In this document: positions 21,296 to 33,267 of the stretch, piece after piece | Layout of the letters: every line of letters starts with the position of its first letter | Position numbering within the stretch: position 1 is the stretch's first letter | Assembly (NCBI GenBank): GCA_016508695.1 | Contig: VNKQ01000009.1 | Coordinates: forward strand, 930,001 to 994,000 | Direction: 5' to 3' | DNA: 64,000 bases | Source: Hyphodiscus hymeniophilus | Taxonomy: Eukaryota; Ascomycota; Leotiomycetes; Helotiales; Hyphodiscaceae | Notes under the pieces: model-generated | Database searches by the model: none | Seen by the model: only the letters and a program-made list of their open reading frames with translations | Told to the model about the DNA's origin: nothing | Translations under genes and position numbers: made by a program

Positions 21296-24200
21296 TCACA
21301 CACTATAATCGATTTCACTGTCCATCCTCTCCATCCTAACCTCATGGACCACCGTTTCAGTGCTGGACTCGGATGAGTTGAAGAGAGAGCTTGCCCCATC
21401 CATTCCATGCAGCCCTTTCCGAACCTTTTGGGCACCTGTGGGTTCATTCTCGCTATAGTTTGTTCTTGATGGAGTGGATTTAGTATGTCCTGCAAGTGTT
21501 GAAGACGAATTCGTAACCGCGTGGTTCGAGGACTTCCTACTCGAAAGTGCTGCCATAACCTGCAACTGCTTTTCGGCTACTTCTGCCCGGTGCTTCCAGA
21601 ATTGAACCTCATTTTTGGCTTTTCTAAGCTCTTCGCTCAATGTTCCCATGTCCAAGTTGCCCCTGGTATCCAGTTGCCGCTTCAGATGGCGCACCTCCTC
21701 TATCTTGGTATCCAACTGTTGCTGGAGATTTCTGATTTGAGTGCGCAGGAGCGAGTTGCTACGTGTTGGAGTTGCACTTGTAACGGGGTTGATTGCCATT
21801 GGGATGATCTGTGTTTCAGTAGCGCTGGATATAGTTATAGCGTTCGCGATAGCTAGTGAAGCTTCTTTTTGCTCAGAATGGAGACTGGGAGACATCGGAC
21901 ACGGAGTTGAAGATTCTGAAACCTGAACAGAAGATCCATCGTACATTGACATACGTGCTGGCGATCCTATAGGAGAACAACAAGCAGGGGACTCCGGGGC
22001 TAAGAGAACAGCCTTTGGGATTGGTACCGGACGCAATGGCGTCGAGTCATTTAGATCGGATCTCAATAACTTTCGGGGTGGGGAAATATCGCTCATAGTT
22101 CCGCCTGTGGTAGGCAAGATTCGAGCAGAACGGATGGATATGCTAGATATGCTGGATTTCTGCGACTTAGTAGGGGACGAAGAATTGGTTGTATAAGGTG
22201 CAATGATCTTCTCTGGTGTGTTAAGGCCAGCTCGAATGTCGAGGGGGATGGCTTTAGAGAAAGACTTTGTAGGAGAAGGTCCTACAATGGAGCCTGAATC
22301 TTCGAGGTTGAATTTTGCGGCCAACGCTCTGACACTGAGACGAGGGCTTTGGCTCATGAGCGTTTGGTTATTCTTGGCTTGGATTTCCACCGAAAATCTC
22401 TCAGTAGACAAAGCCATAGGATTTGGTTGTTTGGCGACCGTTGGGCTTCCTGAAATGCCGAATTTCTGACGTATATTCTTCTTCTTGGGGCTTGGCGGTC
22501 CCCGGGAGAGATGATTGAAATTCGGGCCCTGGATGACGCTAGGTCTTTCCAAAGAATTCTGTACAGGTCGAGAATCATTTGCACTGGAGGAAAGCTCTTT
22601 GTCCGCTAGATCCCCCATACGTCGTATGAATGTATCATATTTTGGTTTGGCCAGCGTTCCAGCGGCATATTCTGCTATCACTTCTCTTGCTGGCTTTGCA
22701 AAGTCAGACTGCTCTCGAGACGTTCGTGGGGTTTGTTCCAGTCTTTGAACCAGTTTTGGTAAGCGCTTCTCAATGGTCTGTCGGGCTATGTCATCGAACC
22801 TCTCCCCTGTGGCCTCTCCGCTGGCGTTGTATTCAACTTTTGTCTCTGAAGGCTCCTCCTCCAAAACGTGTGCCAGGGTTACCAAGGATGCCAGATCATC
22901 TGCGACAGAAACGTTTGCCAAAGGATCCCTGGAAACGCGCCATTTCTCCGCGATATTCCGCGTACCTGTTTCGGCGACAGAAGATTTCGAGTGTCGAATG
23001 GGACGTGTAGTTGGCATACCAAGCCGAATACCGGATTGGAGTCCAGGCTCACTTGCAGAAATTCGCCTCGAACCAGGCAGCTCTGGGTGTCCTAAGGAGG
23101 TTACTCTGGATATTCTAATGTCAGGATTTGATTGATATGGAGTCAATGGGGTTGGTTGGCGCAGTCCCGGGAGCAGTGTCTGCTGAATTATGTCTTCTGG
23201 CTTCGCAGTGGGAGCAGAATCTTTGAGAGTGTCTTCGGTAAAATAGTCTTTGAGTTCAGAGTCTTGCAGCGACGATTCTTCCTGGTGCGACTTTATGGTT
23301 GGAGCACAAATTTTGAGTTCAATTAGAGGGGAACATTTTTGAGGATCATGCTCTGTGACCGGCGAAGAAGAGCTTCCAGTGATAGTCATCGAAAGAACAT
23401 TCTCCGACTTACTTGAAACCTTGTTGGTGGAAAATACAACACTGTCAGGGGAGACAGATCTGTGAGGCTGCGAGATGTCGTCCACCAGAGATATTTCTGA
23501 GGTAGTTTTTGGAACTTTCCCCACCTTGGGAGATGACACTTCGGGCATGTCCAAGAAGGTTTGACTTTCGTCAGACTGCTCAGGAGGAGCCACAGATAGA
23601 GGCTCCTTCGGAGATGGCAGATTAGGCTTGGGCGAAAATTCAGCCACATTCTCTTCTTTGGTCGGAGAGAGAATACTCATCGACCTTGCTCCCGAGAGCT
23701 TTTGACTGGACAATGGCCTTAGTCTTGACCTTTGCTTTCGAACATTTAAGGTGTCATTTGACCTTGGCGATAAGCGATCGCTAATCTTGGCTTCGAGGGA
23801 AGCGTCTCCACCTATGGCAACACATGAGTTTAGCAGATAAACTATCGAGAGTGGTAGTATGGCTTACGGCTTGCTGGAGTTGGAGACTCGCATCTTTCAG
23901 TTTCCCTCAGGGGGTTGTTGTCTTTGTCCCAATCTGGCGGCTTACGTAGACAAAACGACTCGGATGCAGAAGGCCGCAGGATGGGTTGCTTGGAAGAAGC
24001 AGCTTCAAGGCTTTTGTAACTTCTCACTATTTTCAAGGACTTCATGCTCTTCATGTGACGAACAACATCACGCCAGTGGGTGATCAGCATTTCCGTGATG
24101 GTGTTAGCGATTTTGATCTTGTCAAAACTGGCATTGAAAGCAGAGCAATCCTCGGAGGTTTTGCTCTTCTTATTTCGCTCCTTTCGTGACTTTGGCGGGC

Positions 24201-25567
24201 TGATAGGGAGGAGGACTAGACCACCACGAGGATCAGGAAGACGCATCGGATAGTCTTCCAGCAAATCTCCGACAAGCAAAGGGCCGAAGACTATACCCAG
24301 AGGGCCATAACCCATGAGATCAGATGTGGGAAGAGGTTGACCTCGTTCGTTTTCTCGTGGCATTGTTTCCGCTGCGCGACCTATCATACTGAGAAGGCCG
24401 AACACAGCGCAGATCAGCTCACGTCTGTACTGGGATCTCAATGTCGATATTGCCAGCGCAATAAGCCTTGCTCTAACTTTGCTTTGCTTGGTCCTTGTCA
24501 ACTCCGGGCTGCTGTGAAATTGGCTCTGAATAGAGATGAAAGCACCGAAGAGTGGCAGAGAGCCAAGAATGCCGCCTGGCAGACCTGAAATCAACTTCTT
24601 AAAAGCAGAGGCAACATCGTGCACATCGCATCTGATATGCTCTGGAAGAGTTGGACATCTGACCGTGCCAGAAACTATAGATCCATGGTCATCGGTTGTA
24701 CAATAATGGTTGTATAATGCGGCAACAATGTGATGGGATCCTGGAACTCGAAAAACGCCTCGTGTTGTTGATGCTTGAAGTTTGTCAGCGAGCATGAGAG
24801 ACATAATACCTCACAACTCACCATGCTGGACTAGATATTGAGCTGTGGCACGAAAACATGTCGGCACTGCCAGGCTGCTGGCAGCGTATTCTGTTGGTAG
24901 ATACAGGAGGCTCAATCCGCAAAGTCGAACCAATTCTTGAAGATCCTTGTCTTTGAGTGTATTGTTCTTGGACTTCAGACGAATAGAGAGGTCGCTGATG
25001 CTTCGCCGATGTTTTACGGACCGATCGTTCTTGTGCTTGGCGCTTTGACCTGATGATGTTCTCCGGAGAATTTTGCGTGAAAACCAACTGCCTGATTTCA
25101 TTCTTGCCGTGTCTGAATCGACCTGTGGCAGTGTGTTTAGCTTATGTTGATGTGGAGGGAGTGTTTCGACGCACACTATTGGAGTCTTCTGGAATTAACA
25201 GCCGAACGGCGTGCTAGGGAGAGAGTCAGCACACTCAACCAGACCTCGTCAAGAAGCAGCTAACCTTCTGTGCAAGCCGATTGTACTCCAGAATGAAGAA
25301 TGAGCGATCCTCCATATCATCCTTATCCGACAAGATCTCTCCGCTCGACGTTGTCCAAGTATTGCTACTCTGAATCGCACGCCGGCGTCTTCCATCATCT
25401 TTGATGCTCATGCCCTCTTCCATATAGTCAGCAATATCCTCCGTATTGACGCTCTTTGTTGTGCTTGTAAATGAAGTTTTTCGACGCGGTGGAATATGTG
25501 GCCTTCCAAGCAACCCAAGAGTAATGTTCATATCGTCGGGTATAATATCTATCTTGTGAGCCATCAT
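21296..25567 (-). CDS. RhoGAP domain protein with C-terminal coiled coil
   Basis: Five exons: 25567-25265, 25213-25175 (39 nt), 25122-24822, 24773-23868, 23811-21296; phases agree and give 1354 residues. The RhoGAP domain spans exons 3-4: GLSLLYLPTEYAASSLAVPTC-like entry, then TRGVFRVPGS carrying the arginine finger, VAALYNHY, DVHDVASAFKKLISGLPGGIL, ARLIALAISTL and LICAVFGLLSMIGRAAE. Such proteins speed GTP hydrolysis by Rho/Cdc42-class GTPases and so shape polarity and the cell wall. The long Ser/Pro-rich last exon is probably disordered and ends in a coiled coil (about 60 residues: LLRTQIRNLQQQLDTKIEEV onward). The first two exons are basic and carry no known domain. Donor 1 is weak (GTTAGC). 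Target GTPase unknown. Confidence 0.9.
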
Positions 25568-26052
25568 GGAAGCTAATTAAGATGAGCGCAAAATAAGAGC
25601 ATGGGGAGAGAATTGAAATTGGGCTTTCAGGTTGTTGTGGACTTTTAGAGTACAAGGACTTTCTTTCTTGTTCGTGATCGCGATGTCAACAAACTTCGCA
25701 GATTGTCTCCCACGTTCCTTCCGGCTATAGATGGATCAACAGCTGTAGGCAAGAGAAAACGTGGGTTTGCACTCGCTTATAGAATAACCGATTGAAAAGG
25801 GGTACGTCTCGACATTGATAAACCTACATATTCTGTGACATGTTCAAGCTCTTTGCCCCAAACCGAGAACCTCATCACTGTGATGACAAGCTTGCCGAGC
25901 CCACTGCCTCAAAGAACAAGATTGGTATTATCGAAAACCCTCCAAAGAAATCTATAAGAGCCTCGCATATGCTTGATGCTCGAGTTTTCCCGAACGCCAT
26001 ACGCTATGCAACTCCAGCCTGCCGTCCATCATGATGACCCAACCACCATGCC
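25568..26052. other. intergenic
   Basis: Promoter of the RhoGAP gene and 3' flank of SNF4, which is on the same strand. No recognisable feature. Confidence 0.6.
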
Positions 26053-27403
26053 CTAGTCTTCATCCTCACCTTGTAAAAGTACGTATTGGAGAATGTCTGA
26101 CAGAGAGATCACTCCCCGTAAACGATTCTCTTCGTCAATGACCACCAGCCGATGCACTCTTGACTTTCGAATCGTGTCGAAAATGGAATCCAATCTGTCT
26201 TCCTCGCTGCAAGTGTAGATTCCCGCAAAATCTTCCGCCCTCTTGCCTAGAGCTTCGCCAACCGACGTAGTAATTTCATCATACGCACTTCCTTTGATGA
26301 TAGCTATTACATCAACAGCCTCAAAGACATTCAGCACATGGTTGCTTTCATCGACTATGGGCACACTGGAGATGCTATATTTGACCATCATATGAATGAC
26401 GTCGATTACCGGCGTATCCATGCTTGCCGTCTGTAAGTTGCCGTAAGTTCCAAGCCCGATTTCCGAGACACTCTTCTTCAAAAGTTCGGTCTGGTCCACA
26501 TTCACCGCTATGAATTTAAGAATTCTGTACTGGGTGATCACGCTAACTACCATCTCTCGTTTGGTCTCGTCGTCAACATCGACCAAGGGTATGCGCCGAG
26601 CCCGGGTCTTTAGCATCTGACGACAAGCTTCGTAGAGAGGTCGCATGGGATGGACCGAGAGTGTCTCAAGAGGATCGACCCCAATTGCCTTTTCAATATC
26701 TGGAAATGTATTCAGCCTGATCCTTCAAATATCAACTTCGAGCCTACCTCTTAAGCTGCTGAGCCGGAACTGGTCTATTTGATTGAGAGCATCAGGATTT
26801 TGCCAATAGTATTGAACAACGTTAATGTAGTCGGAGGTGGTAAGGAGGCCTGCGAAGGTCGAGGTATGCGAATCCCATAGAGGAGCAGAAACGATACCTG
26901 TGACCATCTAATTAGCATTTGGGAAAACATGGCTTCAAAGGATTAGTTGCAACCTACCATTCTGCAAGAGTATGTTGAGACTCTTCTTGACGAGAAGATC
27001 GGTATTGAGGATGACAAGTCGGAACGAAAGAGGAAGCACATCATAACTCGTGCGAACTTTAAGGAACTCTCGGATGGATTTCTGTAGAGTAATGAAGCAC
27101 TGTCAGCCTCGCCACGTTGCCGACGTTTCAACACCCCGCACACTTCCAAACCGCATCGCAAGATCCTATACGCGCACGCAGGATGGAGGAGGCACCACTT
27201 ACCAGCCCTTGCTGCTGGTCCTTGTCCAAGGCGGTCAACGGCTTTTCCGCCATCGCTCGAGTAGGTCCTCGCGGAAGAAGGAAGGTCGAGGGTTGAGCAA
27301 TCAATGACTCGTGACCATGTCTAACGATGCCCGTTGGCGATGCGATGGAGTCCGCGGGATTGGGCGGCGCTGCCGGCCGTGTGCCTTCAGCCGTATTAGA
27401 CAT
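26053..27403 (-). CDS. SNF4: AMPK/SNF1 gamma subunit, CBS-domain protein
   Basis: Four exons: 27403-27203, 27081-26958, 26897-26748, 26699-26053, giving 373 residues. It is the regulatory gamma subunit of the SNF1/AMPK kinase, sensing adenine nucleotides through four CBS repeats during glucose limitation. Family motifs are in order: IREFLKVRTSYDVLPLSFRL, NTDLLVKKSLNILLQNGIVSA, PLWDSHTSTFAGLLTTSDYI, QYYWQNPD, RPLYEACRQMLK, RIPLVDVDDET, VITQYRILKFIAVN, VIDVIHMMVKY, SVPIVDES, SVGEALGKRAEDFAGIYTC, RVHRLVVIDEENRLRGVISL and SDILQYVLL. The 5' exon adds about 70 Pro/Ala-rich residues absent from yeast Snf4. The start is the only ATG opening this frame, and the intron borders follow GT-AG. Confidence 0.96.
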
Positions 27404-28956
27404 TGGCGTTGTGGAATCGTGGTGGGTACATTGAAGTCGGCGTGGGGGAACTTCTGTTTCGAGTCCTAGCAGACCTTTGCGTATACGGCCGTGATCAAAT
27501 GGAGCTTCAGGATGAGAAAGATATTTTTCAGACGATCAAATACGTGGGGTCGTGTTGGGGCGATAGGGGAGGTATCTGGACCGGGGAAATTAAGGGTTGG
27601 GCCTCCGTAGAAACGTTCATCCGGGGCCGAGATTGTGACTGATAGAGAGCAAACGATGGCACGAGGTGTGATAGCGTGACAGGGAGACTCTTGTTGCTGA
27701 TGTATATTGTTGTCATCGACAGACTGATGCTGAGCCAGAAAGATCAACTCTATCCGAATATCTTGGATGCATGGACAGATTAAGAACCTGCAGCTCTCTT
27801 TGGTGGTCGTCGCCTCTGGAACCGTTAATCGTACGCACATCATGATTGTTATTTAAAAGGTAGCGAGAGGACAAGACGATTGTATTGAATACCAAGGCCC
27901 GTTTCTCAAAGAGAACAATACAAATCGGACGCTATAGCTCTTTCAGCTTAGTTGGTACATCTGATTCTATTGGGGGCATTTCTATTGTTTTCAAGGTGGT
28001 CTGGCAATTCAACCTCAATCATTCGAAACAGCAAGGAGCAAACCAGGGTTGCCTACCTAAGCTTGTTACGGTGGTAGACTCTATTACTGGTATGGTTGAT
28101 AGGTAGCTATAATAAACAAAGCCTTCTTTGCTTTCTCGCGAATCTGTCAATAACTACGTAGCCATGGAAGTAGACCTCGTCAGAGAATCTTGTTGCGGAT
28201 TCAAGTACGACCTTTCTTGTTGACAGCCCAATGTCTACCCTGTACTCAAGTACCACCAATGAGGGGTTTTGAAAGAACCATGAAGGTGATACGCCTTTCC
28301 AGAGAACACAGCATAGCACAGACGAGCAAACGAAAAAGTCTGGGGCGGAAGAACGGTGCATACGGAGTAGGCTTCGTGATTGTGTCTCAATAGTCCCAGG
28401 GATATGATTCAACAACCACCCGCTCACGAACCGTAGCAATCTGGAAAGGGTCTGGAGATGGCCCACAAAAGAAACACTTAATCGTTAAAGGCAGTTATTA
28501 GAACATCTATCTTATGTACTTGATCTTTCACCATCTGTTGGCATATAATCCGAGACAGATCAGTCGTCTGATAGATCATTTATTGCATGTGATTAAATAC
28601 GGTTGTAGGATCTGTTTATTTTGGGGAGGAGAGGCTAAGGAAGGCAGGGGGTATCGAAAAGTAGCGTCACTCGCGCTTTCTTCCGCCCGACACCAAGCTA
28701 TCTCGAAGCTTGAAAGCACATGGGACTTTGATCGAACCTTATCAAGAACTCCAAACCACAATTTTTCCAACGTCTTCGCGGTCTTTCTTGTGGCTGCAGT
28801 GCCTGACTTCGATCCACCGTTTCATTTCAGACTTCATCTCTCGTCCCGCCAAGTAATATTTGCTTCGTTCAACGAACTTGCATTCCACCGAAACACAACT
28901 GAGCAAAGCTCGAAAGGAACCTGCAGAGACCTGTCCTGCGGGACCAGCAGTTGGAG
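27404..28956. other. divergent SNF4/VAC8 upstream region
   Basis: 1.55 kb shared upstream sequence of two divergent genes. Open frames here are short and show no family similarity. No tRNA or repeat seen. Confidence 0.6.
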
Positions 28957-31079
28957 ATGGGTGCCTGCGGATCCTCATGCTGTGGAGGTAGGTCCTCTGC
29001 TGATATCTGGAAGTACAAGGCTTTGATTCTGATGCGTCATCACATAGGCAAGGCTCGCGATGGACTTTACGAACCTGTCTTGGCAGAGAGTGAAAGAGAG
29101 GCTGTTGCAGACCTTCTCCAATATCTAGAAAACGTATGATAACACCGTTTGATGATGCAAAAAAGGGGGCTCATGTTTCTACAGCGCGGCGAGACAGACT
29201 TCTTCTCGGGCGAACCGTTAAGAGCTTTAAGCACTCTTGTGTTTTCGGACAATGTCGATCTTCAACGAAGCGCAAGCTTGACTTTTGCGGAAATCACAGA
29301 GCGAGGTACGTCGATACACTGATCCAAATATAGAATGGGCGATTGACCATCTACGGAACTTTTTGTGTCGGTCCTTATCAAAACACAATCAACAAGTCTC
29401 TTGATATTGGTACCTTTCACGTAGATGATCGGATGGACTAGGATGTTTTGTTTCTTTAGAGGAGATTGCTAATAAAAACTTAGATGTCCGCGAGGTCGAC
29501 CGTGATACACTCGAACCCATTCTTTTCCTTTTACAGAGCCCAGACATCGAAGTACAACGGGCAGCCAGCGCGGCACTAGGGAACCTTGCTGTCAACAGTA
29601 AGTCAAACACCCCGTCATTTGGCGCTCTCTCCAGCGTGGTATCTGACCATGTATAGCGGAAAACAAAGTCTCTATCGTACTTCTCGGCGGGCTCACGCCT
29701 CTCATCCGGCAAATGATGTCGCCGAATGTCGAGGTACAATGCAATGCGGTTGGCTGCATTACAAACTTGGCAACCCACGAAGATAATAAGGCAAAGATAG
29801 CAAGGTCCGGAGCTTTGGGACCCCTAACTCGTTTGGCGAAATCGAAAGACATGCGGGTACAAAGGAATGCTACGGGAGCTCTATTGAACATGACACATTC
29901 TGGTAGGCGTCAGTGGGATTCTACCTTCGAGTCTGTACTGACAAATGCTAGATGAAAACCGACAGCAGCTGGTCAATGCTGGTGCTATACCTGTACTTGT
30001 GCAACTTCTCTCCTCCTCCGATGTCGACGTTCAATACTACTGTACCACAGCGTTGAGCAACATTGCCGTGGATGCGAACAACAGAAAAAAGCTTGCTCAG
30101 AACGAGAACAGACTCATTCAATCTTTGGTTAACCTTATGGACTCTTCATCACCTAAAGTACAATGCCAGGCAGCTCTAGCCCTTCGAAACCTTGCCTCCG
30201 ATGAAAAATATCAACTCGAAATAGTGCGCGCGCGCGGCTTGGCCCCTTTACTACGCCTTTTACAATCTTCCTACCTTCCTCTTATACTATCGGCAGTCGC
30301 TTGTATCCGCAACATCTCAATACATCCCTTGAACGAATCGCCCATTATCGATGCAGGTTTCCTAAAGCCTTTGGTGGATTTGCTAGGTTCTACGGACAAC
30401 GAAGAGATACAGTGCCACGCCATTTCAACCCTCAGAAACCTAGCTGCAAGCTCAGATCGAAACAAGGCTCTTGTCTTGGAAGCCGGTGCTGTTCAGAAAT
30501 GCAAACAGCTTGTTCTTGATGTTCCGTTGAGCGTTCAATCTGAGATGACGGCAGCAATTGCTGTGCTTGCTTTAAGCGACGAGCTCAAGACTCATCTACT
30601 GAACCTCGGTGTTTTTGATGTGTTGATTCCATTGACCGACTCACAGAGCATTGAGGTCCAAGGAAACAGTGCTGCTGCCCTTGGCAACCTATCATCAAAA
30701 GGTAAGATCGACGAATTCTTTTGTGCGATTTTGCTGACCATCTCTAGTTGGCGATTATTCGATTTTCATTCAGGATTGGACGGAACCAAATGGAGGCATT
30801 CATGGGTACCTGAAGCGTTTCCTCGCCAGTGGAGATGCCACGTTCCAGCACATCGCTATTTGGACATTGCTTCAATTGCTTGAGTCTGAAGATAAGAAGC
30901 TCATCAGCCTCATTGGGAAGTCGGAGGAGATTGTTCAAATGATCAAAACCATTGCCGACAAGCAGATCGAATCTGATGATGAGGGCGAAGAAGATGGAGA
31001 AGGGGAAGTGGTACAACTCGCTCAGCGTTCACTTCAGCTCCTTGGACAGAGCGGCAAGCCTACTCATATTGAAGGCTAA
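28957..31079 (+). CDS. VAC8: vacuolar armadillo-repeat protein Vac8
   Basis: Seven exons: 28957-28987, 29048-29133, 29185-29305, 29484-29597, 29657-29902, 29952-30701, 30748-31079; 559 residues, the usual length. Vac8 is a scaffold on the vacuole membrane for vacuole inheritance, nucleus-vacuole junctions, fusion and selective autophagy. The N-terminus MGACGSSCCG has the myristoylation Gly2 and palmitoylation cysteines at 4, 8 and 9. About a dozen armadillo repeats follow, with strongly conserved family strings such as LQRSASLTFAEITERD, EVQRAASAALGNLAVN, VQCNAVGCITNLATHE, VQRNATGALLNMTHSDE, DVQYYCTTALSNIAVD, VQCQAALALRNLASDEKYQ, LILSAVACIRNISIHPLNES, EIQCHAISTLRNLAASSDRN and [20 protein letters not shown]. 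The acidic tail is normal. The lipidation signal sits almost alone in a 31-nt first exon. Confidence 0.97.
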
Positions 31080-31517
31080 AGTACGCTACGGAATGTAGAA
31101 TATTGCGTTGTATTGATTGCATCTGGGAGGGGCCGGCGAGGTGTTAAGGCGTCTGGAGAGGGCATTCATCCGTTATGTAGCGAGCATCAGCGGAGCAGAG
31201 GATAATAAAGCGCCGCGGTTTTAAGGTCGATGGTGGCAAAATGGGCCCAGGCTATCTTGCCATTCTACTACGTTTCATTCTGACGTTCTCCTTGAACCTG
31301 TTGCAATTCATACGAACTTCTTAGCTTTATTGAATGTAATTAAATAGGACTTTATGATATCCACATTTTCGAGCGTTTCACCTAATCAGAAATTGTGGAC
31401 TGCTGGATTATATGATATTCTGTACAGGACTCTTGTACTTATACATTACTTCAAAAAGCCCATTTTGAACGCTTAACTCCTTGAATGCTGACCGTCAAGC
31501 CGCCCGTCCTCCTTGGA
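31080..31517. other. convergent 3' flanks of VAC8 and IMP1
   Basis: The two genes face each other tail to tail. The sequence is AT-rich and nothing else is recognisable. Confidence 0.6.
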
Positions 31518-32073
31518 CTACCCTGCAGGTTGCAGACCATTTACAATCCACTTCCTCTCTTTGAATGGCAAAACCTTTGCAATGACCTTCCCTTTAATTA
31601 AAGCCTTTGGCACAGGACCAAAATGTCTCGAATCTCTCGAGTACGGCAAATTATCCCCAATGACCCAGACGTGACCTTGCGGGACCTACGAAACCCATCA
31701 ACACAGTTCGCTCAGACTTTCGGACTTCACGTACTTGAACCATAGTTGAACTGTCTCCAGGCGTATCCCTCAAAACGTAGTCTCCTTCAAGTCCAAGGAC
31801 TCTTTTGATAACTCTTGCTCCTGGCTCGACCACCGAGTCGAACGTCACAATGTCACCAACAACAATGCCCTTACCTCCACGATAGAACCGAGATATCAAA
31901 ACTTGGTCGTGAATTGCTTCAAATGTGGGCATCATGGAAGCTCCCCATGTTCCTGAGACGGAGTAGGCGTATTCGCTGAAGAGGTGGGCTGCGGCGACGC
32001 CTTTGGCTGTTGCAATCAGGAGCCGCAATGGATGGCCTAGATACTTGCCTTGCAGCCTTTTGAACTTGGACAT
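31518..32073 (-). CDS. IMP1: mitochondrial inner membrane protease subunit 1
   Basis: Two exons, 32073-31735 and 31685-31518 (49-nt intron GTACGT ... TTCGTAG), 168 residues. It is an S26 (signal peptidase I) family serine protease of the inner membrane, facing the intermembrane space, that removes sorting signals from proteins such as Cox2 and cytochrome b2. The Ser-Lys dyad is visible: GASMMPTF (catalytic Ser) and GARVIKRVLGLEGD (catalytic Lys). Exon 2 supplies the rest of the family core, VPQGHVWVIGDNLPYSRDSR and FGPVPKALIKGKVIAKV. An N-terminal hydrophobic segment (LLIATAKGVAAAHLF) anchors it. Without splicing the reading frame would end early and lose the GDN...SRDSR box, which supports the intron. 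Confidence 0.96.
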
Positions 32074-32248
32074 GGCATTATTGTTTTTTATGAACGTTAG
32101 GAAGAGTTGAAGATGTCACGAGGGTTTTGTTGATGACTTGGTAAAGCTACCTGCCGTATGTACCGAGGTAGGTCACCGTAGAAGGAAAGAAGCAAATCTC
32201 AAGGACCTCGAAGACAACTCTCTGTCTGTCCAACGCAGGTTATCCACA

Positions 32249-32956
32249 ATGCAGAGCTCGAGATGTGTTTTCAACACAGCTACAGCTCTTCATAGAATAT
32301 TTGTCGCGCCAATCGAGCGTTCCAACCTCGTCCTCCTACGGCATAGCTCCCCCCAATATATCCCACGAGTATCAATAGCTCCCAAGCTTGTCATCCCAAG
32401 TCCACAAACAAGAAACTATGCCGCCAAAGCAGAAAAAAGCCGTCTGCCCCGGGACGACGAAATAAAAGCCTGGAGTGTAATGCTCGTCTCCGAAGACGGG
32501 ACTCTTTCAGAATCACCACACCATACCTCCGAGCTCCTCGCATCCATCGACCGTAAAACACACTCCCTCGTTACTGTGGCCTCAGGGGAGCCGGGCGAGC
32601 CCCCAATATGCAAGATCCTGGAAAAGAAAGCGATGCGGGAGGCCGAGAAAGCTAAGATCTTAGCAGCGAAGAAGGTTAATATACCGACGAAAACCATAGA
32701 GTTAAATTGGGCGATTGATGGGAATGATTTGGGCCATAGGTTGCAGCGGATTAAGGATTTTCTGGGCAAGGGAAATAAGGTTGAGATTATGATGGCGCCG
32801 AAGAGGAAAGGGAGAAAGGCGACTGTGGAGGAGGGGGAGGGTTTGGTGAAGAAGGTTAGGGCTGTTATTGAGCAATGTGAGGCGAGAGAGAGTAAGGCTA
32901 TGGAGGGGAAGCTGCTTGGGACGGCGACGATTTATGCGGAAGGCAAACGACCATGA
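32249..32956 (+). CDS. mitochondrial translation initiation factor IF-3
   Basis: Single exon, 235 residues from the ATG at 32249. A mitochondrial presequence (MQSSRCVFNTATALHRIFV) precedes a divergent IF-3 protein: the N-terminal domain has RDDEIKAWSVMLVSEDGTLSE and PPICKILEKKAMREAEKAK, and the C-terminal domain has TKTIELNWAIDGNDLGHRLQRIKDFLGKGNKVEIMM, typical of IF3mt/Aim23-type proteins. It should promote subunit separation and start-codon selection on mitoribosomes. Upstream sequence in the same frame is open, but its only start-like codon is TTG, so I use the ATG. It is head to head with IMP1, 175 bp away. Confidence 0.9.
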   Translation: MQSSRCVFNTATALHRIFVAPIERSNLVLLRHSSPQYIPRVSIAPKLVIPSPQTRNYAAKAEKSRLPRDDEIKAWSVMLVSEDGTLSESPHHTSELLASIDRKTHSLVTVASGEPGEPPICKILEKKAMREAEKAKILAAKKVNIPTKTIELNWAIDGNDLGHRLQRIKDFLGKGNKVEIMMAPKRKGRKATVEEGEGLVKKVRAVIEQCEARESKAMEGKLLGTATIYAEGKRP

Positions 32957-33267
32957 ATATACGCGCCGCATTCAGGGCAAAGACTGGGAGCTTGCTCTTG
33001 AGGGAGTGCAGACTCTTGACCTCGTAAGGCATATGACAGCTAAGTACCTAGCTGAGTATGTCACTGCCATGCTGTTTGGGTCATTCATCGCCGAAATCGT
33101 TGGAGGAGGAGGAGGAGTGAATACCTTTCAAGTCAGCCTAGACTTGTGAAAATGCGGTATGAAGTTTTACAATGATCCAGCGTTCTTTCTCTGTTTCTGC
33201 TCTTCCCATTTCCTGCCAGTACCTTCAACCTTGAAGTACATGCTTAAGAGCACGATTACCACTAGCG

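Noticed and set aside
32868..33149. Open frame overlapping the end of the IF3 gene
   Set aside because: No homologous motif; starts inside IF3 in another frame and has no splice support.
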